This document shows, piece after piece, positions 57,031-64,000 of a DNA stretch of 64,000 nt (position 1 is the stretch's first letter; every line of letters begins with the position of its first letter). The notes under the pieces were generated by a model, which searched no databases, was not told where the DNA came from, and saw nothing but the letters and a program-made list of their open reading frames with translations. This DNA comes from Ascarosepion bandense (taxonomy: Eukaryota > Mollusca > Cephalopoda > Sepiida > Sepiidae), in the NCBI GenBank assembly GCA_037127315.1, contig JBBBDQ010000310.1, positions 1,683,001 through 1,747,000 on the forward strand, in the 5' to 3' direction. The position numbers were made by a program, and so were the translations under genes.

Positions 57031-57530
57031 CCTATCTGAGAGAATGAGGCTATCCCCTAAAGGCTCGTTCACATTAGATGAATCTGAACGACAATCTTTC
57101 AATTCTGTAATTAAGGAACTTAATGATACATCCTCATTAGCTCACCCTGAACCTAACTGTACAAATTATCAATTAGTCACTGACAGTAGTAATTATACTG
57201 TCGGTGTGGCATTGCACCAAATGGCGGAAGGAAATCCAATACCGATTGGATTTTTCTCTAAAAAAATTAACACAAATGAGATATTCTACATTCGATCGCA
57301 AACTTTTAGCAGCTTATTTGTCAGTGCTGCACTTCCGTCACCTCATAGAAGGTCACCAAGTGCTACTTTTAACTGACCATAAGCCATTGTGTGGTGCATT
57401 TTATAGTTTAAACCCCGCTAAATCAGACAGACAACAATGACAATTAGCTATCCTGACATAATTTATTTCAGATATTGAACATGTAAAAGGTAGTCAGAAT
57501 ATAGTTGCTGATTGTCTATCTCGACCAACT
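57031..57530 (+). pseudogene. RNase H of the CsRn1-like element
   Basis: SFTLDESERQSFNSVIKELN, YQLVTDSSNYTVGVALHQ (first Asp), then, after a frameshift near 57,280, FDRKLLAAYLSVLHFRHLIE and VLLLTDHKPLCGAFYS (Asp in TDHKPL), and IADCLSRPT-like VADCLSRPT near 57,510-57,535 (final Asp in ADCLS). The catalytic Glu block reads RKLLAAY where relatives have R-E-L-L-A. The preceding TAA at about 57,028 separates it from RT. Confidence 0.8.
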
Positions 57531-57548
57531 CTTGCTGTACAAATAGAT

Positions 57549-58560
57549 GTGTGTGATTTACTGGCACTTGCAGAAGCACAGGCATCTGATACAGAAATTC
57601 AATCTTTTCAGGACTTAAAAAAATTCACCATACCTGGAGATAACCAATTTATATGGTGTGACTTATCAACGTCTTACCCCAGACCTTTTGTTCCATCTAA
57701 ATTGCGTGAGTCCATATTCTATAGTATCCATTCCATAAATCACCCTGGCATTAAATCATTCATTAAGATGATTAAAGCTAGATATTACTGGTCAAACATG
57801 GATAAATCAATCAAAGACTTTTGTGCATCATGCACAGCCTGCCAACAAGTAAAGGTCTACAAACATACAAAATCACCTATACAGACATTAGAAATACCAT
57901 CAGCTAGATTTCACACAGTCCACATAGATATAGTAGGACCACTTCCACCAGCAAAAAGCCCAAATAGCAGTTACATCAGTCCGTATAGATATATCTTCAC
58001 ACGTATTGACCGCACAACCCATCAGCGAAATCACTGCAGCTAGTATAGCTGAGACTTTTATAAACACGTGAGTCACACGTTGGGGTGTCCTGCTGGATGT
58101 TATAACTGACAGAGGCTGACAATTTGAAAGTGAGTTGTTTAATGAAGTAGCAAAAATAATTGGTTTTTATAGACTACGTACGACAACTTATCATCCTCAG
58201 TGTAATGGTTTGATTGAGAGAATGCACAGGGCCATTAAAACTGCTATTATAGCACGAAAGAGTCCTGGCTCTCAGCTCTTCCAATAGTACTTCTTGGGAT
58301 TCGCAGTATGCCCAATAGCTCTGATTTTTCTCCTTTTTATGCTGTTACAGGCACACAATGTTTGCTACCACAGCTACTAACAGATAGCACAAGTGAGGAG
58401 GCTATAACTCGAAAGTTCATAAGAGATTTACATAAAACCATGTCACAAATTGATGTGAGAGACTTCACCAAAAGAGTTAATAAGTCCACAAAATCTTATG
58501 TCCAAGAAAAACTTCAAACTTGTGATAAAGTTTGGATTAGAGTGGATTGTGTTTGAAGAC
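57549..58560 (+). pseudogene. Integrase of the CsRn1-like element
   Basis: The HHCC zinc finger is seen as SIHSINHPGIKSFIKMI and CASCTACQQVKVY. The core has VHIDIVGPLPPAKS (first Asp, about 57,925), VITDRG-QFESELFNEVAK (second Asp, about 58,105, with a stop in place of the residue after Gly) and TTYHPQCNGLIERMHRAIKT (Glu, about 58,185-58,240). The C-terminal part continues SSDFSPFYAVTGTQCLLPQL. Stops and shifts near 58,040, 58,118 and 58,290 break it. The T-x-Y-H-P-Q-x-N-G block and LTR arrangement place it in the CsRn1/Kabuki side of Ty3/gypsy, from memory. Confidence 0.85.
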
Positions 58561-58890
58561 CATTGGAGGCACCCTATTCAGGTCCATACACACAATCCTT
58601 CAGCGAACGCCTAAATATTTTCTGGTTAAGATAATGATATAGATACTCAAGTTTCTGTGGACAGGTTGAAACCATATATAGAAGTACAAAAAAAACCAGT
58701 AAAACAAGTAGAAGAAAAGATGAATAAAAACAAAATGCTTAGTGATTCAGAACAAGAAATAAATACAAGAAATAAAAAAGAAGATTTTCCCATGATAAAT
58801 ACAAAATCTCATTCAGGTTGAAAAGTTTCCTGGAAGAAATATAATGAGTACTATTATTATTAGTACACTCCGTTCTAAAGGGGGAACTTC

Positions 58891-59268
58891 TGTTATGGTT
58901 TATAAAATGGTGACTGTTCTAAAAATAGAAAAAGATAGACACACTGATGCCAAGAATTCAAAATTGGGCGGCAAAATAAGGAACCGTTTCTTTTAGTAGG
59001 AGTAGGAGTTAAGGATAGTAGTTTTGTGTAGGAGATTTGAAAAGAGGAGGACCCTAGTCAGTTGACCACTAGAGTCCAGAAGGGATAGGCTCGTTTACTA
59101 CTAGCATCCCACAGTGAAGAGAATTTAGCTAGTCTGCTCCTGTATCCACACAAAATTTAAAGGTTGTAACTTGATGTAAAAAAAACCTAAAGTTTTATAC
59201 CAAAAATAAACATCATTAATTCAAGTTTGTGTTATCTTCTAATTATACCAAAACAAAGCAACACAACA
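58891..59268 (+). repeat. 3' LTR of the CsRn1-like element
   Basis: 378 bp, about 95% or more like the 5' LTR outside three indels, preceded by the purine tract. Confidence 0.93.
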
Positions 59269-59349
59269 AAGCTTTTGCCAAAAAAGCTAATTTCCTTTTT
59301 CTTCACAAGTTTAAATCACTTTACTCGGTCATTAAATTTTAGTGCACAT

Positions 59350-59387
<38 letters not shown>

Positions 59388-61059
59388 TACCTTTCGCTTT
59401 CTTGCTCTACCTGTCTCTCTCTCTCTCTTGCTCTACCTGTGTCTTTCGCCCTGTTACCCTTTTATTCTGTCAGTTGAGGCTGCTATAAAGATATGTAATT
59501 TTTTTTAAAACCATAAAATTGTTATAGCAGGAGTTATTTTCTCCTTGTTAGCAAAGAAATATATTAAACATATCATTTCCACTTGTTAAAACTAATTCTT
59601 AAATATGATATTTTTCATTTTTAAATTTTACTTTTTAAATTGAAAAAAATATTTTTATAAAATTATATAAAATTTAAAAAAAAATTCTCTAAGTGTTCTT
59701 AATGATAATTAATATAGAAAGGTTAACATTAAAATTCTCTCCCCTTTTTTGTGTTCTAAAGCTTATATATTCAATTTTTCATTAAAAACAAAATAGCATG
59801 ACTTTGACATTAAATATACTGCAAGAATTGATGTAAAATCACCGAACCTAACTTATAAAACTTACTTAAAAAAAAAAAAGAAAAAGTTAATTCAACTTTT
59901 AAGAGCAATTCATTAAGGCAGATATTTTTAGTTTGACTATGCTTTCCCATCCAGTCTGAAAACAATTTTGAATAAAGATTGATAAGAATTTAATCGTGGT
60001 AACTCTGGTAGAATTCTTAAATCTGAATGGGGTTAATAAAATATAAGAATATTTAGCAAATTTGTTAAGCTTACCTTGATTTAATATTTATATTAAAAAA
60101 AAAAATAATTTTTTTGTATTAATGAGGTTGGATAATAACTATATTCTGACATGTTAACTTAAAAAGTTTTTTTTAGGAAGGATAAAATCTCAGAACTTCA
60201 TGTAATTAAATGACTAACAAGTAAGGATATTTAAAAAAACTGAAGTACAATTTGATGCTTTCAAACTATTAAAAAAAAACAATACCATTAATTTATATTA
60301 TTTGAAGCATTAATTTAAACAAATAATTTGAAATTGGAAAAAAATGTTATAGGATGGAATAAAAAGAATTGCCTTTTGAGTTTAATTAGCATAGATATGA
60401 AATAAGTACTAAGAAAAATGAAGGTTGTGAACCATTTCTTTTTAAAAATTGAGCAAGGTTAAGAAGTTCTTGCACCAAGCATATATTTTATTTGTTAATG
60501 ATTAAGAAGTAAGAACATTAAAAAGGAAAGAGTTCCAAGTGGCAATTGCAGAAGTACTAGTATTTTTTTTATGTCCACTCGAGCAAAATATGGTACAAGG
60601 CATGTTTAAAGTAGGAATAATACATGTATATGGGATTGATAATAAAAATAACACAACCTCCTTTGGCACTTCCCTATTTTGGTGTATCAGTTGACACTTT
60701 CTCTGTTAGTACAATGAGGGAGGTGCTACCTAGGGAGATAACTGATTATATTACATTTTGAATGAAACCACAATCAGGAATAGTCTGACCAGATTGCAAA
60801 ACATAAATCCAATTTCATTAGTCTTGGAAGAAGTCCATTTGTGAAGAAGCGAAGTAGCCTTTTTAATTGGAAAGGTCCTAGAATACAATTTTAATTATTG
60901 AAAAAGCTTTTGTTGATGAAAGCCTTTATCTGCTACATTTGAGATGTTAACATAATATTTTTGCAGTTTATTAATAAGAAGTTTGATTATGACTGCTGTA
61001 TTAGCAGAGCATGTTTCCCTTTTGCCAAATCTGTTTTAATTTATATTTACTTATTCCAG
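59269..61059. other. Rest of the GC-AG intron, with CT microsatellite
   Basis: A (CT)n run lies at about 59,350-59,383, with a further CT-rich stretch to 59,430. The rest is very AT-rich. TTACTTATTCCAG ends it. Confidence 0.6.
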
Positions 61060-61273
61060 GAAATTAATGAATGTATATCGCATCCTTGCAAAAATGGTGG
61101 AACCTGTCAGGATCTGGTTGACAACTTTAAATGTCACTGTGCCTCTGGTTTCAAAGGAACCTTTTGTGAAATTAACATTCAGGATTGTGGCTCAAAATCC
61201 TGTCCTTGGCTGAACAGCATTTGTGTGGATCAAATTAACAATTTCACTTGTGAATGCAAAGCTGGATACACAG
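61060..61273 (+). CDS. EGF-module exon 5 of the window
   Basis: It enters in phase 0 (GAA ATT AAT) and leaves in phase 1 before GTAAGC. It encodes one full module, EINECISHPCKNGGTC then QDLVDNFKCHCASGFKGTFC, and cysteines 1-5 of the next, IQDCGSKSCPWLNSIC with VDQINNFTCECKAGYTG. The first module has the calcium-binding E-I-N-E start, CISHPC for O-glucose, CKNGGTC for O-fucose and QDLVDNFKC fitting beta-hydroxylation. The second lacks the Pro of the O-glucose consensus and has an unusual CPWLNSIC loop; NFT is an N-glycosylation sequon. The Met-initiated open frame from 60,961 is read-through of intron and is not the exon start. Confidence 0.93.
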
Positions 61274-62289
61274 GTAAGCTATAATGTTTTATGTTGTGAC
61301 AAAAATTTAAAGCTGTTTTAATAAGTTATTAAAAATTATTCACTACTTTGATGTATTTTTCTTTACATTAAAGTGACGAAACTTTATAAAATTTGAAAAT
61401 TTAACTACTATGATCTCTGAATATGAAAACTTGAAATAGTTAAGTCTGAAGCCCTGTTACTAAATGTTACTAAATAAGAGGAAGTATAAAATTTTTCTTC
61501 ATACTAGTTATAAGTTGATTAAATTTTTTGGCATTATATTTCCACCATAAGATATTGTACTTACTAATTTCTATATTAAATGATAAAGATACTGAATCTA
61601 TGATAAAAAAATCAATTCTGTTTTAACCAAGAGATTAGAAGACTAAATGATTTTAGCTTTGAAGGTCAGTATCTATTTATGCTAGTTTTTATATTTTGTC
61701 TTGAGAATTTTTTTTTGTTCTATAAGTAGTTTAATTTGTTCATATAAACTGAGGATTTCTAAAATGCACAGATATTTAAAATAATTTAGGCTTATAAAAT
61801 GGAATAGTTAATGATATAAAAATTCATTTTTGTTAAATAATGGCAATTAAAATTGTCCAAATGTGCAAATAAATGTAGTCCGTGTAAAGCAAGGCAACAT
61901 TTACAAAATTGTTTGGTTACATGTATATGAGGGGAAAGTAAAAAGAATTACCTGCACTTTCACCATAAGGTATTTTTAGACAAGGTGCAGATAAATGATG
62001 ACTTTCTCTTGTATATAATTGGTAACAAAATTTGATATTTAATAACTAAAAAGATTCTTTAAAAATACCAAAAGTTAAATAAGTAGATCAGATTGAAATT
62101 GAAAGGCAGCAGACTGGTAAACAAAAGTTAAAAAAAAAAAAATCAGTTGTTGAAAAAATGCTAAAAAGCTATGTATGAAAAAATAAGAAAGAACTGGAAT
62201 GTACACAATGTTTTACAAAATAAGGGAAAAATTGACTTATAATTTTCAATATCTCAAAAACTAAGCTAGTATTGTTTCATCACTGATTA
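61274..62289. other. Intron sequence, no gene seen
   Basis: Very AT-rich with no recognised element. Confidence 0.45.
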
Positions 62290-62945
62290 AAACCCAGAGT
62301 TTTCTCCAGTCATGAACGGCTGCTTTAAGTAAGGCACCTTGCATTAAACATCTGTTGAGACTCTAGTTCACTACAGACTCATATTGCCAAAGATGCTAGA
62401 AAATGGGTCAGTTTTCTCCAGAAAATATTTGATTTCTTCTTCCATGCTTTCTTTCCGGGAGTCAGATCAAACCAAAAATGGAGTATTGCTGTATTATCTG
62501 GTCTGGAGCTACCCAATCTTTACTTTCCTGCCTTGATAGAGTTCAAAAGTGTTGATGAATGGTATATTTTTCATTTTGCAGTTCCTTTTCCATAGATCCA
62601 ATGTCACTCTGTTACTCTATCACTATTTCCATAGCAAATACTCAGTTTGACTAATTCAAACTATTACAGCAAAAGTTTGTTATACTGCATCCACAGTAAA
62701 CCCATATTCACACATCTGTATTAAGAAGTTACACTTGGACAGCATTCTTAAGAACCATTCATTGTGGAATAGCCTCCTGTGTGGATGCTTCTCTGAACAA
62801 TAAGGGTCAATCGTTACCTATCTTCCATAACTACATAATCCTCACTTCCTACTCTTATATTCATATCATACACTTTCTTCAGTCACCCTCTACTTTGAGT
62901 GACTCTTGAGCTTTGTATTGGGTGAACACTAGTAAAAAGAAAAAA
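62290..62945 (+). pseudogene. Another CR1-like LINE relic, C-terminal part and 3' UTR
   Basis: QIKPKMEYCCIIWSG with ATQSLLSCLDRVQKC (about 62,465-62,555) is the conserved R-P-x-M-E-Y-C-x-x-I-W-x-G block near the end of CR1-type ORF2. It is followed by pieces such as DPMSLCYSITI (N-V-A-S-L-S-L-F in relatives) and LRTIHCGIASCVDASL (the W-N-x-L terminus). It is a different family from the GCTTGGGG-tailed copies: the 3' end reads TATTGGGTGAACACTAGTAA followed by AAAAG. 5'-truncated, with several stops. Confidence 0.68.
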
Positions 62946-63362
62946 TAGATATCAAATTGTCAAATTTGGATAACTCATTAATATAGTAAATTTTTGTTTG
63001 TGCAGTTGATTTCTTTTTTTGTGTTTTTTATGATGTTATAACATTTTGGTTAAAGAATGGATTGGCTAAAATGTTGTAATATTAAGATATCAAAGAAGTT
63101 CACTTTGTTGAACAAAATTTGAAAGACAGACATCTTCTTTAAATACCATTTGATTTTTGTTTTTGGACTCACCCCGAATTTGAAGGTGCTGGGTATATCA
63201 GTATCAGTGTGGAATAAAAAAAAAATCTTTTGACAAAGACTGAACCTTCTCGCAATTTATTTACATGAAGAGATTAATATTTTTTTTCATTAACATAGAA
63301 AATTGCTGAAAACTGACTTTTTATTTATTTATTTTTTAAATATATATTTTGTATCACTAAAG
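62946..63362. other. Intron sequence, no gene seen
   Basis: AT-rich. Ends TTTGTATCACTAAAG, the acceptor of the last exon, with a weaker pyrimidine tract than the others. Confidence 0.5.
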
Positions 63363-63540
63363 GACCTCCTGAAGCTTGTGAAGATATAAATGAATGTGTT
63401 TCCAATCCTTGTTATAATAATGCAACTTGTCAGAACTTGGAAAATGCATATAAATGTAGCTGTATCCCAGGGTTTAATGGTGACAGGTGTGCAAACAACA
63501 TTGATGAATGTGACATAAACCCTTGTCACAACAATGCCAC
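63363..63540 (+). CDS. EGF-module exon 6 of the window
   Basis: Phase 1 in, phase 2 out, followed by GTAAGT. Joined to exon 5 it completes GYTGPPEAC, then encodes a full module ([35 protein letters not shown]) and the start of the next ([15 protein letters not shown], whose third cysteine codon is presumably in the next exon). D-I-N-E and N-I-D-E are calcium-binding starts. CVSNPC fits O-glucose, CYNNATC fits O-fucose, CKAGYTGPPEAC carries the G-Y-T-G of the O-GlcNAc consensus but with a longer loop, and QNLENAYKC fits beta-hydroxylation. The phase-2 exit differs from the other introns. Confidence 0.92.
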
Positions 63541-64000
63541 GTAAGTTCATTTGTTTATCTAATAATGTATTCAACCTTGAATAGTCAAATAAAATCATTA
63601 ATAAGAGTTTATTGAACATGATTATTAAATGTAAACCTAGAGGAGTTTATGGAAAGTTTACAGTGCATTTGTTATTCAAATAAATAACAATAATGTAAAA
63701 TAATTTAAATTTTAATATGATACTATGGACACCCACATAGAGAGGGAAGAGGCGGTTTTATCTTGATCTCAAATGTTTCTAATTGATAGACCAGCAAATG
63801 GCTCCTTTTTGATGTTTGGTCTTCTAAACAAAAGGGAATGAGAAGCAAGGGGATTTCTAGAGATCAAGTAACAATGAAATTGGAAATAGGTTCAATCCGG
63901 GTGCTGGTCTATATTATTAGTCATGCTTGGGGTTATGGGGTTAGGCAGAGTTCTTGATGATTCCAAAGCCTCCATTCATATTGTCAAGCCACCAAATTGG
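63541..64000. other. Start of the next intron
   Basis: The sequence after 63,720 is less AT-rich and may be a repeat cut by the window end. No coding sequence seen. Confidence 0.5.

Larger units (their letters stand above)
55218..59268 (+). mobile_element. CsRn1-like Ty3/gypsy retrotransposon, complete ends, internally deleted
   Basis: Two LTRs (55,218-55,620 and 58,891-59,268) in direct orientation, both TGTTATGGTT...CAACACAACA, flanked by a 4-bp duplication AAGC (55,214-55,217 and 59,269-59,272). The first internal bases GTGGTGACCACAAC form a primer-binding site, and AAAGGGGGAACTTC before the 3' LTR is the polypurine tract. The 4,051-bp length is short for the group because parts of gag, protease and RT are missing. 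The frames are broken in several places. The LTRs differ by a few substitutions and three small indels, so the insertion is younger than gypsy copies A and B. It lies entirely inside the GC-AG intron. Confidence 0.93.
24952..63540 (+). other. Host gene: multi-EGF-module protein, internal part
   Basis: Six exons on the plus strand (24,952-25,080; 44,291-44,377; 51,495-51,608; 53,915-54,054; 61,060-61,273; 63,363-63,540) splice in one frame into about 287 residues. They comprise seven complete EGF modules and the beginning of an eighth. Introns are 19.2, 7.1, 2.3, 7.0 and 2.1 kb. Intron phases are 1, 1, 1, 0, 1, and then 2 for the exit donor. No signal peptide, transmembrane segment, LamG or LNR module is seen, because the gene continues beyond both ends. 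Candidates are Crumbs, Notch, fibropellin-like or another secreted or membrane EGF protein; the window cannot decide. Such proteins act extracellularly in adhesion, polarity or signalling. Extra exons in the 19-kb intron cannot be excluded. Confidence 0.88.

Noticed and set aside
59348..59430. CT-rich stretch read as a Leu/Ser-rich protein (93 codons)
   Set aside because: It is a (CT)n microsatellite; the frame is a by-product.
60961..61059. In-frame extension upstream of EGF exon 5 beginning MQFINKKF
   Set aside because: Read-through of intron ending in a clear TTATTCCAG acceptor; the EGF cysteine pattern begins only after it.
24952..63540. Naming the host gene crumbs or Notch
   Set aside because: Only EGF modules are visible; no LamG, LNR, signal peptide, transmembrane or cytoplasmic part is in the window to separate the candidates.

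Overview
This is animal nuclear DNA: AT-rich, intron-rich and dense in decayed transposons. The only host gene I can support is a plus-strand gene whose visible part encodes tandem EGF-like modules. Six internal exons lie between 24,952 and 63,540 and total 862 bp of about 38.6 kb. Both gene ends lie outside the window. The mixture of CR1/Jockey-like, I-like and RTE-like LINEs, a tRNA-derived SINE, a Penelope-like element with a hammerhead ribozyme fold, Mag-like and CsRn1-like Ty3/gypsy elements and several Tc1/mariner lineages suggests a lophotrochozoan, perhaps a cephalopod mollusc. That assignment is inference from remembered resemblance.

Layout. 1-24,951 (upstream intron or intergenic; no EGF exon seen): a decayed mariner-superfamily transposase, a possible piggyBac-like relic, an internally deleted Tc1-like element with about 203-bp terminal inverted repeats, SINE and LINE relics, a three-level nest (Mag-like gypsy containing an I-like LINE containing a CR1/Jockey-like LINE, 12,141-18,389), an IS630-like DDE element (19,315-20,531), and an internally deleted I-like LINE (22,500-24,780). 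24,952-25,080: first visible EGF exon. 25,081-44,290: a 19-kb intron with a mariner relic and a second nest, in which an RTE-like LINE is split by an I-like LINE that carries a gypsy element, a CR1/Jockey-like LINE and a SINE. 44,291-54,054: EGF exons 2-4, with two mariner copies and a Penelope-like fragment in the introns. 54,055-61,059: a probable GC-AG intron containing a complete-ended but internally deleted CsRn1-like gypsy element. 61,060-63,540: EGF exons 5 and 6.

The exons splice in frame into seven complete EGF modules plus the start of an eighth. Most are calcium-binding type, with consensus sites for O-glucose, O-fucose and EGF-type O-GlcNAc, as in Notch, Crumbs and fibropellin-like proteins. 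I cannot tell which family member this is. No transposon copy appears intact; every coding copy carries stops, frameshifts or deletions.

I found no previously undescribed gene system. The observations most worth a second look are the hammerhead-ribozyme fold 3' of the Penelope-like GIY-YIG sequence, with a single change at the catalytic G8; the GC-AG intron, supported by linker length between EGF modules; the two transposon nests; and the internally deleted DNA transposons with matching ends.
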